64,000 nt of DNA from Actinomycetota bacterium (GCA_020161755.1 JAIUOS010000007.1:62001-126000); one strand, 5' to 3'; positions 34,747 to 44,667 are shown, counted from the stretch's first letter. Notes: generated from the sequence alone by a model not told the origin. A program made the numbers and translations.

Positions 34747-36026
34747 GCGACCCGGGCACCGCCACCCCGTCCGTCCCGCCGGGCGGCGCGGTGGCGGTGT
34801 CCGATGCCGTGCTGGCCAAGGCGGTGCGTGAGGAGTCCGGACGGATCGTCGCCACCCTCACCGCGTCACTGCGCAACCTCGACCTCGCCGAGGAGTCGGT
34901 GGCGGACGCCGTCCTGGAGGCGCTGCGCGAGTGGCGCGTCCACGGCGTCCCGCCGAAGCCCGGTGCCTGGCTGACGCAGGCCGCCCGCCACAACGCCCTC
35001 GACCGGCTACGTCGGGACGCGGCCTACCGGCGCAAGCTCACCCTCCTCGCCGAGACCCCGGCGCCCGGGCCGGGCGTGGCCGACGAACGGCTCCCGCTGC
35101 TGTTCGGGTGCTGTCATCCCGCGCTCGGCCCCGACGCCCAGCTCGCCCTCACCCTGCGTGCGGTGTGCGGCCTCACCACCGCGCAGATCGCGCGGGCCAC
35201 CCTGAGCTCGGAGCCGACCGTCGCCCAGCGGATCGTGCGGGCCAAGCGCAAGATCGGCGCGGCCGGCATCCCGCTGCGCATCCCGGAGGGGGACGAACGG
35301 GTGCCGCGCCTCGACCTGGTGCTGACCGTGGTCTCGGTGATGTACAACGAGGCGCACCTCGTGGCCGGTGGCGACGCCGCGGCCGACCGTGACGTCGCCG
35401 ACGACGCGATCTGGCTGGCCCGCGTGCTGGCCGCGGCGCTGCCGGGTGAGGCCGAGGCCCACGGACTGCTCGCCCTGCTGCTGTTCCACCACGCGCGCGA
35501 GGCCGCCCGGGCCGTCGCGGGCGAGCTGGTCCTGCTCGGCGCCCAGGACCGGTCGCGCTGGGACCCCGCACTGCTGGCCGCCGCACGACGGGAGCTGGAC
35601 GCCGCCGCCCGGCTGCACCGTCCCGGACGCTGGCAGCTGCAGGCCGCGATCGCGGCCTGCCACGCCGAGGCACCCACGTCCGCGGACACCGACTGGCTCC
35701 AGGTCCTGACGCTCTACGACCTGCTCGGAGCGCAGGACCGCTCCCCCATCGTCCGCCTCAACCGGGCGGTCGCGCTCGCCGAGGTGGCCGGCCCGGCCGT
35801 CGCGCTGGACGACCTCGCCACCGTGGCGGAACCGCTCGCCGGGTACCACCTGCTGCACGCCGTCCGCGCCGACCTGTTGCGGCGGCTGGGACGTGCGGAC
35901 GAGGCGCGCGACGCCGACCGCACGGCCCTCCAGCTCACCACCAACGAGGCCGAGCAGCGCCTGCTCCGTCACCGTCTCGCCCTCGAGGGCGACGCCCGGC
36001 CCGCGCGAGGAGCTGCACGTCACTAG
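34743..36026 (+). CDS. ECF42-type extracytoplasmic-function sigma factor with long C-terminal domain
   Basis: 427 residues from GTG 34743, which overlaps the DGPF gene stop. The sigma-2 region (about 25-85) includes DLAEESVADAVLEALREW and AARHNALDRLRRD. The sigma-4 region is near 125-180 (TTAQIARATLSSEPTVAQRIVRAKRK). After that a 230-residue helical, TPR-like domain follows, with IPEGDERVPRLDLVLTV and the MYNEAH block that typifies ECF42. There is no anti-sigma gene; in this group activity is thought to be controlled by the C-terminal domain and the DGPF partner. The first 15 residues are Pro-rich and the start could be internal. Confidence 0.92.
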   Translation: MSDPGTATPSVPPGGAVAVSDAVLAKAVREESGRIVATLTASLRNLDLAEESVADAVLEALREWRVHGVPPKPGAWLTQAARHNALDRLRRDAAYRRKLTLLAETPAPGPGVADERLPLLFGCCHPALGPDAQLALTLRAVCGLTTAQIARATLSSEPTVAQRIVRAKRKIGAAGIPLRIPEGDERVPRLDLVLTVVSVMYNEAHLVAGGDAAADRDVADDAIWLARVLAAALPGEAEAHGLLALLLFHHAREAARAVAGELVLLGAQDRSRWDPALLAAARRELDAAARLHRPGRWQLQAAIAACHAEAPTSADTDWLQVLTLYDLLGAQDRSPIVRLNRAVALAEVAGPAVALDDLATVAEPLAGYHLLHAVRADLLRRLGRADEARDADRTALQLTTNEAEQRLLRHRLALEGDARPARGAARH

Positions 36027-36035
36027 GCTCGCACC

Positions 36036-36968
36036 GTGATCACCCCCGAACTCCAGACCGCTCTCGACGACTGCGCCGAGCACGACCGGCTGCTCCGCAG
36101 ACTCGAGCAGGCCCGCGCCGAGGAGCTCCGGGCCCTCGACGCCTTCCGGTCGGCCCAGGCCGGCGTGCAGGGCGACCAAGCGGACGTGAAGGCGCTCGAG
36201 TCCTTCAGCCCGACGCGCATCTGGGCGGCGCTGCACGGCACCCGAACCTCCCGGCTCGAACGCGAGCGGGCCGAGCTGGCCGCCGCGCAGCACACCGCGG
36301 CGGCCGCCGAGAACGTGCTCGCGATCGCCTCGGCCGCCCGTGACCAGGCGGAGGCGGCCCTGGCGGCGCTGGGGGACGTCGCCCACCGCCGCACCGAGGC
36401 GCTGGCGGTCGAGGAGGCCCGACTCCGCTCGTCCGGCGACCCGGCGTCCCCACAACTCCACGAGATCGGCGAGCAACTTGCCTCGACCGGCGCGGAGCGC
36501 CGTGAGGTGGCAGAGGCGATCGGCGCCGCACAGCGTGCGCGGCAGAGCCTGGAGGACGCGACCCAGTCGCTCGGCGGCGCGGAGGACCTCGCCGACCTCG
36601 ACGTCTGGGTCGGCGGCGGGTTCCTCGCCGACATGGCCAAGTACGACCGGATGGACGCCGCCACCCAGAGCCTCCGGGTGGCCGATGCGGGCATGAAGCG
36701 GCTCTCCGCCGAACTGGCCGACCTGGGGCTGGCGTCGGTCGGCGGGGTGGAGGTGGACGAGCTCACCCGCACCTACGACGTGTGGTTCGACAACATCTTC
36801 ACCGACTGGACGGTGCGCAGGCGCATCGTGGAAGCCCGCGACCGTACGGCGCGCGCCATGGACGCGGTGGACGCCGCGGCCGAGAGGCTGGCGGAACGCG
36901 AACGCCAACTCGCCTCCCTGGCGGCGACCCTGTCGGCCGCGCGCGAGCGGGTGCTGCTGGGCGAGTGA
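36036..36968 (+). CDS. Coiled-coil protein of unknown function
   Basis: 310 residues from GTG 36036, 9 bp after the sigma gene and so possibly in its transcript. It is almost entirely heptad-rich helix in two long blocks (about 10-60 and 75-190), with a short loop SPTRIWAALHGTRTSRLE between them. A less helical patch around 190-260 contains YDVWFDNIFTDW, and another coil ends the protein. No signal peptide, membrane span or catalytic motif. No family recognised. Convergent with the next gene, three bases apart. Confidence 0.85.
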   Translation: MITPELQTALDDCAEHDRLLRRLEQARAEELRALDAFRSAQAGVQGDQADVKALESFSPTRIWAALHGTRTSRLERERAELAAAQHTAAAAENVLAIASAARDQAEAALAALGDVAHRRTEALAVEEARLRSSGDPASPQLHEIGEQLASTGAERREVAEAIGAAQRARQSLEDATQSLGGAEDLADLDVWVGGGFLADMAKYDRMDAATQSLRVADAGMKRLSAELADLGLASVGGVEVDELTRTYDVWFDNIFTDWTVRRRIVEARDRTARAMDAVDAAAERLAERERQLASLAATLSAARERVLLGE

Positions 36969-36971
36969 CGC

Positions 36972-37739
36972 TCAGCGGTCCCGCACGTCGCCGGTGAAGT
37001 CGCCGGCCGTGTCCACGACGAGGCACCGGACGGAGTGGTCGCCGTTCTCCCAGTCGGTCTTCGGTGCGGTGAACGAGAAGGACTGCAGGCTCGGGGCGAT
37101 CGCGGCGCTCGTGCCGAAGAAGCCGTCGATCTCCTCGGCGCAGGCGTCGATCCCGAGCCGGATCGCCTCGTCGTCCCCCGGGTAGCCTCCGGCGGGCAGG
37201 GTCACGATGGCGAACACCTGCCCGTTGTGAGGGCTGTCGCACGGCAGGACGTCGACCTGCTTCACCACCCCTCGCGTCGATTCGGGGAGCTCGAGGCAGT
37301 CACCGAGCCGCAGTCGCATCGGCGGCACCTTGCCGGCCCGGGTGACCGTGCCGTCCGGCGTTCGTGCGGGAAACCGGGACCCGGTCCAGGCCACGTAGCC
37401 GAAGATCGCGACCAGCCACAGCGCCGTGAGCACCCAGCCGGCGACCACCAGGACGCGACCGCGGCGCAGCCCTTGCTTGATCCGGGACAGCGAGATGGCC
37501 CCGAACACGACGGGGAGGATCACGCCGCCGAGGAGCCCGGTGATCAGCGTGGCCACGGCGTAGCCGTCGATCGGTGGTTCGGCGGGCGCCGCGACCGGCT
37601 GCCAGAAGTGCCAGCCCTCGGGCGCAGGACCCCACGCCGGGTCTGGCTGCCAGCCCTCCGGCGGCAGCCACCCGGACGGTGGTTGCGGCCAGTTCGGCGG
37701 GCACGCGAAGCGGTACTGCGGACCGTGCGGCGAGGTCAT
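36972..37739 (-). CDS. Membrane protein with DUF4190 hairpin and septum-formation domain
   Basis: 255 residues from ATG 37739. The N-terminus (1-55) is Pro/Trp-rich with GWxPDPAWGPAPEGW repeats, as in many actinobacterial membrane proteins. Two spans follow (about 60-83 and 95-118), a DUF4190-type hairpin. The extracellular part (about 120-255) contains GDCLELPES, VLPCDSPHNGQVFAIVTLP and a paired-Cys layout, matching the septum-formation/DUF4333-like domain. Four cysteines outside suggest disulfides. Role unknown, surface exposed. Longer in-frame starts upstream are arginine-rich and rejected. Confidence 0.85.
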   Translation of the reverse strand: MTSPHGPQYRFACPPNWPQPPSGWLPPEGWQPDPAWGPAPEGWHFWQPVAAPAEPPIDGYAVATLITGLLGGVILPVVFGAISLSRIKQGLRRGRVLVVAGWVLTALWLVAIFGYVAWTGSRFPARTPDGTVTRAGKVPPMRLRLGDCLELPESTRGVVKQVDVLPCDSPHNGQVFAIVTLPAGGYPGDDEAIRLGIDACAEEIDGFFGTSAAIAPSLQSFSFTAPKTDWENGDHSVRCLVVDTAGDFTGDVRDR

Positions 37740-37817
37740 GAGGGGCTCCGGGCGGGGTGGCGGTTGGGTTGTGGGAGATCCACGCACTCGCCGGGATGAC
37801 TGGGGGCGGTGGGCGCT

Positions 37818-37832
37818 GAGATCCCGGATCTC
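37818..37832. other. 15-bp palindrome between trpS and the next gene
   Basis: GAGATCC-C-GGATCTC, perfect arms of seven. It lies 20 bp past the trpS stop. The one-base centre is poor for a hairpin, so it could be an operator or only a weak terminator stem. Confidence 0.3.
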
Positions 37833-37852
37833 GTCGTGAGCGGTGGGCTCGG

Positions 37853-38965
37853 TCAGTAGGTCATGTTCATGGCCGCGCGCACCTCGGCCAGGGTGGCCTC
37901 GCCCACCTCGTTGGCGTGGGCGTTGCCGCGGCGCAGCACGTCCATCAGGTGGCCGGGATCGGCGGCCAGCTCGACGCGGCGCGCCCGGATCGGGGCGAAG
38001 AACTCGTTGACCGCCTCGGTGACGACCTTCTTCAGCGTGCCGCCGCCCCCGTCGCCGATCTCGGCGGCGATCCCGGCCGGGTCGCGCTGGGTGCACAGCG
38101 AGGCCAGCATCAGCAGGTTCGAGACCTCCGGACGGTTCACCGGGTCGTAGGTGATGTGGCGGTCGGAATCGGTGACGGCCTTCTTGATCAGCTTGGCGGT
38201 GGTGTCGGCGTCCATGCCGATCTCGATCACGTTGCCCTTGGTCTTGCTCATCTTGGTGCCGTCCAGGCCGAGCACGGTGGACGCCTTGCTGAGCAGCGCC
38301 TCGGCCTGCGGGAACACCGGACGCGCTGGGTCGACCCGTCCGTACCGCTCGTCGAAGCGGCGGGCGACCACCCGGGTCTGCTCGAGGTGCGGCAGCTGGT
38401 CCTTGCCCACGGGCACCAGGTTCGCCTTGCAGAACAGGATGTCCGCGGCCTGGTGCACCGGGTAGGTCAGCAGCAGCCCCGACATCGGGCGGTCACCGGT
38501 GGCCTCCAGCTCGGCCTTCACCGTAGGGTTGCGGCGCAGCTCGGCCTCGGTGACCAACGACAGGAACGGCAGCAGCAGCTGGTTCAGCGACGGCACCGCC
38601 GAGTGCGCGTAGATCACGGTCCTCGCCGGGTCGAGCCCGATCGCCAGGTAGTCGGCCAGCATGCCCAGCACGCGCTCGCGGATCGGTCCGGTGCCGTCGC
38701 GGTCGGTGATCACCTGGTAGTCGGCGATGAGGATGTAGGTCTCGACGCCGGCGTCCTGGAGGCGCACCCGGTTGGCCAGCGAGCCGAAGTAGTGGCCCAG
38801 GTGCAGGTTGCCGGTGGGCCGGTCGCCGGTCATCACCCGGAAACCGGACGGGTCCTTCGCGATCTGCGCCTCGATCTCGGCGCTGCGCGCCTCCGTCCGC
38901 CGCAGCGACGCCTCGGAGGTGGAGGCGGCGAGCTGTTCCCCGGCGTCCTGGACCTGCTCCGTCAT
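37853..38965 (-). CDS. trpS: Tryptophan--tRNA ligase
   Basis: 370 residues from ATG 38965. Charges tRNA-Trp. Class I signature 1 is present as GNLHLGHYFG (HIGH) and signature 2 as KMSKTKGN (KMSKS). The Trp-pocket region FSGLLLTYPVHQAADIL-like segment (MSGLLLTYPVHQAADIL) and the VPVGKDQLPHLE block also match. A 40-residue N-terminal extension precedes the Rossmann fold and is longer than in E. coli. No T-box or attenuator was seen in the 51-bp upstream gap; regulation is not apparent. Confidence 0.96.
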   Translation of the reverse strand: MTEQVQDAGEQLAASTSEASLRRTEARSAEIEAQIAKDPSGFRVMTGDRPTGNLHLGHYFGSLANRVRLQDAGVETYILIADYQVITDRDGTGPIRERVLGMLADYLAIGLDPARTVIYAHSAVPSLNQLLLPFLSLVTEAELRRNPTVKAELEATGDRPMSGLLLTYPVHQAADILFCKANLVPVGKDQLPHLEQTRVVARRFDERYGRVDPARPVFPQAEALLSKASTVLGLDGTKMSKTKGNVIEIGMDADTTAKLIKKAVTDSDRHITYDPVNRPEVSNLLMLASLCTQRDPAGIAAEIGDGGGGTLKKVVTEAVNEFFAPIRARRVELAADPGHLMDVLRRGNAHANEVGEATLAEVRAAMNMTY

Positions 38966-39016
38966 GGGTGTGTGCCTTCGCGATCGATTCTGAACCGACT
39001 GGTGACTCTACACCGG

Positions 39017-39868
39017 CTACAGCCGGCCCCCGCGCGCCCCCACCCGGGCCGCGATCTCGGCCAGCACCTCGTCGGTCGTGGTGTTGCAGCCCAGGTCGTG
39101 GTCGTCCTTCCCGGCCCCGTGGTAGTCCGACGAGCCGGTGGCCAGCAGGCCGAGCCGTGCCGCCAGCGCGCGCAGCTCGGCGCGGGTCGCCCGATCGTGG
39201 TCCTGGTGGTCGACCTCGACCCCGTCCAGCTGTCCGGACGCGGCGAGCTGCGCGAGCAGTGACGCGGGCAGCTGGTGGCGGCTGACCCGTCCCCAGGGGT
39301 GCGCGATCACCGCGACCCCGCCGGCGGCGGTGATCAGGTCGAGGCCCGCGGCCAGCGGCGTCGCGTAGCGTCCGACGAAGATCGGCTTGTCGTCGGCCAG
39401 CCAGCGGTCGAACGCCTCGCGGCGGTCGGCGACGTAGCCGAGCTCGATCATGGCGTCGGCGATGTGCGGACGCCCGACCGACGGGCTGGTGCCGACGTGG
39501 CGCGCGAGCACCTCCCCCGGCACCGGCATCCCGGCGGCGGCGAGGTTGGCCAGCATGGCCGGCACCCGGTCGCCCCGTCCGCGGCGGACGCGGGTGAGTT
39601 CGGCCAGCAGCGCGGGGTCGTCGGCCCGGCAGCCGTAGCCCAGCAGGTGCACGGACGTGCCGCGGTACTGCGCGGAGACCTCGATGCCGCGTACGACCTG
39701 GACGCCGAGCCGCTCCCCCGCCTCACCGGCGTCCGCGAGCCCGTCGAACGTGTCGTGATCGCTGAGCGCCACCACGTCCAGCCCGGCCGCAGCCGCGGCG
39801 GCGACCAGCTCGGCAGGGGCGTCGGTGCCGTCGGAGACCGAGCTGTGGGTGTGGAGGTCGATGCGCAT
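39017..39868 (-). CDS. PHP-domain phosphoesterase (nucleotidase-like)
   Basis: 283 residues from ATG 39868. All PHP metal ligands are visible: DLHTHSSVSDGT, LSDHDTFDG, GIEVSAQYRG, VIAHPWG and TGSSDYHG. This short PHP form with an insert after motif 3 corresponds to the RNase-AM / 3',5'-nucleoside bisphosphate phosphatase group, and substrates may be short RNA ends or pAp. The trimetal site should be active. A REP-like palindrome lies upstream, between it and the glutamate dehydrogenase gene. Confidence 0.92.
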   Translation of the reverse strand: MRIDLHTHSSVSDGTDAPAELVAAAAAAGLDVVALSDHDTFDGLADAGEAGERLGVQVVRGIEVSAQYRGTSVHLLGYGCRADDPALLAELTRVRRGRGDRVPAMLANLAAAGMPVPGEVLARHVGTSPSVGRPHIADAMIELGYVADRREAFDRWLADDKPIFVGRYATPLAAGLDLITAAGGVAVIAHPWGRVSRHQLPASLLAQLAASGQLDGVEVDHQDHDRATRAELRALAARLGLLATGSSDYHGAGKDDHDLGCNTTTDEVLAEIAARVGARGGRL

Positions 39869-39887
39869 GCCCCCATCCTGCCCCGAC

Positions 39888-39920
39888 CGAAACGAAAGGG
39901 GACTGTCCCTTTTCGTTTCG
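39888..39920. repeat. REP-like palindrome, copy 3
   Basis: CGAAACGAAAGGGGAC-T-GTCCCTTTTCGTTTCG, the same element as at 31064 and 31106, with one C replaced by T in the right arm. It sits in the 65-bp gap between the glutamate dehydrogenase stop and the PHP gene start and could terminate or stabilise the long dehydrogenase message. Confidence 0.85.
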
Positions 39921-39933
39921 CGGGACGCGGCGC

Positions 39934-42900
39934 TCAGGAGAGCATGCCGCGCACCTGGCTGAGGCCGACGTTCATCCGGGCGACGTCGGCGGTGCCGTCC
40001 ATCAGCTGGTGGATCGTCGCCACCCGGTTGACCAGGGTCGGGTCGGACGCGAGCCAGCCGTCCACCACCTCCTGGGGGGACGCGTCCGCGTCGGCACGAC
40101 CGAGCACCTCGGCGGTCAGTTCGGCGTGGGCGGCGAGCAGTTCGTCCCGCAGCGCGGCCCGGGCCATCGCGTCCCAGCGCACCTGGCGCGGCAGCCCGTC
40201 CACCCCGGCGACGAGCTCGTCGATGCCGGCCGCCTCCGCCAGCCGGTAGTGCACCGCGGCCACCCGGGACGGCGGCAGCCCCAGCCGGTGGCCGACCTCG
40301 ACCACGCTGAGCAGGGTGTGCGCCTGACCGGCCGTGCCGAGGTTCGCCGCCAGCTCCTCCGGGAGACCCGCGGCGAGCCAGCGCTGGGTCGCGGCCGCGG
40401 CCGCCTCGGCCGGCGCGCCGCTGAGCAGCCCGCTCAGCTCGCCCCGCAGCGCCGCGACCTCCGGCCCGTACTCGGCCACCGCCGCACCGATGTCCAGCGG
40501 CCCGCGCTGGTGGTGCAGCAGCCACCGGGTGGCCCGCTCCACCATCCGCCGCAGCCGCACCCGGATCTCGGTCGCGGACGCCGCGTCCAGCCCGGTGCTG
40601 CGGCGCAACCGCACCTCGTCCAGGCCGACCGCGTAGATGGCGCGGGACGCCAGCTGGGCGCGGATGATGTCCGCGACGCCCGCCCCGGTCTCGGTGGAGA
40701 GCCGGTGGTAGCAGGTGATGCCCTGGCTGTTCACGAACCGGTTGACCGCCACCGTGGCGATGATCTCCCTGGCCAGCCGGTGGCTGGGCATCCGGTCGGC
40801 GTACCGCTCGCGCAGCGGCTCCGGGAAGTACTGGACGAGCCGGTCGGCCAGGTACGGGTCGTCCGGCAGGTCGGACGCGAGCACCCACTGGTCCAGCGCG
40901 ATCTTCGTGTACGACAGCAGCACCGCCAGCTCGGGACGGGTCAGCCCGTCGCCGGCCGCGATCCGGGCCGCCATCTCCTCGCTGCCCGGCAGCGCCTCGA
41001 TCCGGCGGTCCAGCAGGCCGTCGAGCTCCAGCGTCCGCATCCACGCCTCGTGCTGCCCGGCCAGCGTCACCCGCCGGAACATCGAGTTCGCCAGCGCCAG
41101 GTTCTGGTCGAAGTTGTGCGCGAGCACCAGCCGCGCCACCTCGTCGGTCATGGACGCCAGCAGCTCGTTGCGCGCCGGCTCGGTGAGCCGCCCGGACGCG
41201 ACCTCCGGTGCCAGCAGGATCTTGATGTTCACCTCGTGGTCGGAGGTGTCGACGCCCGCGGAGTTGTCGATGAAGTCGGTGTTGATCTGGCCACCGGTCG
41301 CCGCGTACTCGATGCGTCCGAGCTGGGTGAAGCCGAGGTTGCCGCCCTCGGCGACGCTGCGGGCGCGCAGCTCGCCGCCGTTGACCCGCAGGGCGTCGTT
41401 GGCCTTGTCACCGGCGTCGGCGTGGCTCTCCCCGGCGGCCTTGACGAACGTGCCGACGCCCCCGTTGAAGAGCAGGTCGACCGGCGCCTTCAGGATGGCC
41501 GAGATCAGCTCGTTGGGCGGCAGCCGGGTGACCTCAGGACCCAGCCCGAGGGCTTCGCGCACCGGCACCGACAGCGGCACCGACTTCGCATCCCGGGGGA
41601 ACACCCCGCCGCCGGCGGAGATCGCCGCCGGGTCGTAGTCCGCCCAGCTCGACCCGGGCAGGTCGAACAGCCGGCGTCGCTCGGCGAAGGAGACCGCCGG
41701 GTCGGGGTTCGGGTCGAGGAAGATGTGCAGGTGGTTGAACGCGGCCACCAGCCGCGTCCGGTCCGACAGCAGCATGCCGTTGCCGAACACGTCGCCGGCC
41801 ATGTCGCCGATCCCGACGCAGGTGAACTCGTCCACGGCCGGGTCGAGGCCGAGCTCGGCGAAGTGCCGCTTCACCGACTCCCACGCCCCCCGCGCGGTGA
41901 TGCCCATCGCCTTGTGGTCGTACCCGCTGGACCCGCCGGACGCGAACGCGTCCCCCAGCCAGAAGCCGCGTCCGACCGACACCTCGTTGGCGAGGTCGGA
42001 GAACGTGGCGGTCCCCTTGTCGGCCGCGACCACGAGGTAGGGGTCGTCGCCGTCGTAGCGCCGCACCCGCTCGGGCGGCACGACCTGGCCGTCGACGATG
42101 TTGTCGGTGACGCTCAGCAGCGCGTCCACGAACAACCGGTAGCAGGCCTGGCCCTCGGCGAACCACGCCCGACGGTCGGCCGACGGTGGCGCCTGCGGCA
42201 CGAAGCCGCCCTTCGCCCCGCTCGGTACGATCACGGTGTTCTTCACCAGCTGCGCCTTCACCAGGCCGAGGATCTCGGTGCGGAAGTCCTCGCGCCGGTC
42301 CGACCAGCGCAGCCCGCCGCGGGCCACCGCGCCGAACCGCAGGTGGACGCCCTGGACGCGCGGGGAGTACACGAACACCTCGAACGCCGGACGTGGCTCG
42401 GGCAGCAGCGCCAGCTCCGAGGGCAGCATCTTGATCGCCAGGGTCGGGGGGTCGGTGAACGCGTTGGTGCGGATGCACGCCTCGATCACGGCCAGGAACG
42501 CGCGCAGGATGCGGTCGTGGTCCAGACTCGCGACCGCGTCCAGCTGGGCGCCGAGCAACTCGCGCCGCTCGGCCAGCGCCGCCTCCCGCTCGACGTCGTC
42601 GCCGAACTCGTCGGAGTCGAACCGGGCCCGGAAGATGGCCGCCAGGCCGGCGGCGATCTGCGGGTAGGTGTTCAGGGCGCCGGCGAGGTAGGGCTGGCTG
42701 AACGGCAGCCCGGCCTGCTGGAGGTAGCGGGAGATGGCGCGCAGCCAGGTCACCTGGCGCCAGTCAAGGCCGGCGACGACCACCAGCCGGTTCAGGTCGT
42801 CGGCCTCGCAGCGTCCGGTCCAGGAGGCGGCGAAGACGTCCATGAACCGCTGCCGGGTGCCGGACGTCCGGGCGGCCGTCGCCATCTCGGCCGGCAGCTT

Positions 42901-44667
42901 CAGCCCGAAGTCGTAGACCAGCACCCGGGTGCCGCGCAGGTCCCAGCTGTAGGGCCGCTCGTCGACCACCTCGACGCCCAGGACCGACAGGTGCGGCATC
43001 GCCTCGGTGAGCGACATCGACCGCTGCGAGATCACCTTCAGGCGCAGGTCGGACTCGTCGGTGTCCTCCAGCGGCGCCGACAGGCTCAGCCGCAGGTCGT
43101 CGGGGCCGGTGAGCTGGTTGGCCATCCGCAGGTCGGCCACGGCCACGGCCGGCGGGTAGTCGGCCTCGTAGACCTCGCTGAACTCGACGCCGCGCTGCTC
43201 GCTGGGCAGGGCCTCGACCAGGGCGACGAAGTCGTCCTCCCAGCTGTGGGTGGCGGCGGCCACCTCGGTGGCGATCAGGTCGGCGTCCAGCTCGCTCGGG
43301 GCGTCGGGGGCGAGCCGGACCACGAAGAACAGCCTGGTCAGCACCGACTCGCTGACCAGGGTGCTGAACTCGAGCTCCTCCCCGCCGAGCCGGTTCAGCA
43401 GGATCTGCTGGATGCGCAGGCGGGTCGCGGTGTTGTACCGGTCGCGGGGCAGGTAGACCATCGCGGTGGCCAGTTGCCCGTAGCGGCCGCGACGCAGGAA
43501 CACCCGGGTCTGGCGGCGCTCGCGCAGCGCGGAGACGGCTGCGACGATCGGCTCCAGCTCCTCCACGCTCGCCTCGAACAGCTCGTCGCGGGGGTAGGTG
43601 GCGATGACCTGCCGGACCGAGTTCCAGCCGTGCGAGTGCGGCTCGAAGCCGGACGCCCGCAGCAGCCGCTCGCCCTTGGCGGCCAGCACCGGGATGTTCG
43701 CCACCGACTCGGTGTAGGCGGACGCGGCGAGCAGCCCGAGGAACCGGTGCTCGCGGACGAGGGCGCCGGCGGCGTCGAACGTGCGGACGGCGATGTGCTC
43801 GAGGTAGACCGGACGGTGCACCGGCGAGCGGCGCGGATCGCGCACCAGCACCAGCGGGTCCTGCTCACCGGGGGCCGGCAGGGTGTGGTCGTCGGGCTCG
43901 CTGACCCCGGTGAGGATGCCCAGGCCGCTGCCCGGCACCGGCACCAGCTCGCCGTCGCCCAAGGTGTAGTCGGCCGACCCGAGGAACACGAAGTGGTCAT
44001 CGGCGAGCCAGTCCAGCAGCGCGACGGCCTCGTCCGCCGCCGGGGTGCCCAGGGCGCGCAGCTCGGCGGTCGCCTCCCGGGCGCGGGCCAGCATCGGCTG
44101 CCAGTCGGTGACCACCACCGCGAGCACGTCCAGCGCCTGTCGCAGGCCGGCCACCAGCTCGCCGGCGAGGGCGTCCGCGGCCCGGCCGAGCGGCGGGTAG
44201 ATCTCGACCGCGATCCACGACTCGGGCACGCTGTCGGCGCCGTCGGCGAGCTCGACGATGCGTCCGTCCGCGTCCCGGCTGACCCGCAGCTGCGGGTGGT
44301 AGAGCCGGCGCAGGGCCCAGTCCTGGCGGGTGAGCTCCATCGTCACGGTGTCCACCAGGAACGGGCGGTCGTCGGTGACCAGCAGGGCGACCGTCGACCC
44401 GTCTGTGCCCACACCGGGGATCTCGCCGGGCAGCACCACCTGGAGCAGGTGCTCGCCGGGCTGCCGGGTGCGTCCGAGGCGCAGGTGGGCCGCGACGGTG
44501 GCCGCGAGGTCGCCCGGGTCGATGTCGGCGAGGTCGGACTCCGGCACCGGCTGGAGGTACGCGGCGAGCAGGCGCTCCTGCTCGACGCCGCCCGGGCCCT
44601 CGGCCATGGCAGAGGACATCAGGGACGCGCGCTTGCCCGCCGAGGCACCCGGAACCGAACTGGACAC
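39934..44667 (-). CDS. gdh: NAD-specific glutamate dehydrogenase, large (180-kDa class)
   Basis: 1577 residues from GTG 44667, with GAAGGAG five bases upstream. Converts glutamate to 2-oxoglutarate and ammonia with NAD. The length is that of the large tetrameric class. The N-terminal 600 residues carry ACT-like regulatory segments (LLVTDDRPFLVDTVTME). The catalytic core begins near 770 with RGGLRWSDRREDFRTEILGL, KNTVIVPSGAKGGF and VAADKGTATFSD, then the Rossmann segment GIGDMAGDVFGNGML and the C-terminal helical domain. In mycobacteria this enzyme is a PknG pathway target through GarA, an interesting echo of the PknG-type kinase about 14 kb away. Confidence 0.95.
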   Translation of the reverse strand: MSSSVPGASAGKRASLMSSAMAEGPGGVEQERLLAAYLQPVPESDLADIDPGDLAATVAAHLRLGRTRQPGEHLLQVVLPGEIPGVGTDGSTVALLVTDDRPFLVDTVTMELTRQDWALRRLYHPQLRVSRDADGRIVELADGADSVPESWIAVEIYPPLGRAADALAGELVAGLRQALDVLAVVVTDWQPMLARAREATAELRALGTPAADEAVALLDWLADDHFVFLGSADYTLGDGELVPVPGSGLGILTGVSEPDDHTLPAPGEQDPLVLVRDPRRSPVHRPVYLEHIAVRTFDAAGALVREHRFLGLLAASAYTESVANIPVLAAKGERLLRASGFEPHSHGWNSVRQVIATYPRDELFEASVEELEPIVAAVSALRERRQTRVFLRRGRYGQLATAMVYLPRDRYNTATRLRIQQILLNRLGGEELEFSTLVSESVLTRLFFVVRLAPDAPSELDADLIATEVAAATHSWEDDFVALVEALPSEQRGVEFSEVYEADYPPAVAVADLRMANQLTGPDDLRLSLSAPLEDTDESDLRLKVISQRSMSLTEAMPHLSVLGVEVVDERPYSWDLRGTRVLVYDFGLKLPAEMATAARTSGTRQRFMDVFAASWTGRCEADDLNRLVVVAGLDWRQVTWLRAISRYLQQAGLPFSQPYLAGALNTYPQIAAGLAAIFRARFDSDEFGDDVEREAALAERRELLGAQLDAVASLDHDRILRAFLAVIEACIRTNAFTDPPTLAIKMLPSELALLPEPRPAFEVFVYSPRVQGVHLRFGAVARGGLRWSDRREDFRTEILGLVKAQLVKNTVIVPSGAKGGFVPQAPPSADRRAWFAEGQACYRLFVDALLSVTDNIVDGQVVPPERVRRYDGDDPYLVVAADKGTATFSDLANEVSVGRGFWLGDAFASGGSSGYDHKAMGITARGAWESVKRHFAELGLDPAVDEFTCVGIGDMAGDVFGNGMLLSDRTRLVAAFNHLHIFLDPNPDPAVSFAERRRLFDLPGSSWADYDPAAISAGGGVFPRDAKSVPLSVPVREALGLGPEVTRLPPNELISAILKAPVDLLFNGGVGTFVKAAGESHADAGDKANDALRVNGGELRARSVAEGGNLGFTQLGRIEYAATGGQINTDFIDNSAGVDTSDHEVNIKILLAPEVASGRLTEPARNELLASMTDEVARLVLAHNFDQNLALANSMFRRVTLAGQHEAWMRTLELDGLLDRRIEALPGSEEMAARIAAGDGLTRPELAVLLSYTKIALDQWVLASDLPDDPYLADRLVQYFPEPLRERYADRMPSHRLAREIIATVAVNRFVNSQGITCYHRLSTETGAGVADIIRAQLASRAIYAVGLDEVRLRRSTGLDAASATEIRVRLRRMVERATRWLLHHQRGPLDIGAAVAEYGPEVAALRGELSGLLSGAPAEAAAAATQRWLAAGLPEELAANLGTAGQAHTLLSVVEVGHRLGLPPSRVAAVHYRLAEAAGIDELVAGVDGLPRQVRWDAMARAALRDELLAAHAELTAEVLGRADADASPQEVVDGWLASDPTLVNRVATIHQLMDGTADVARMNVGLSQVRGMLS

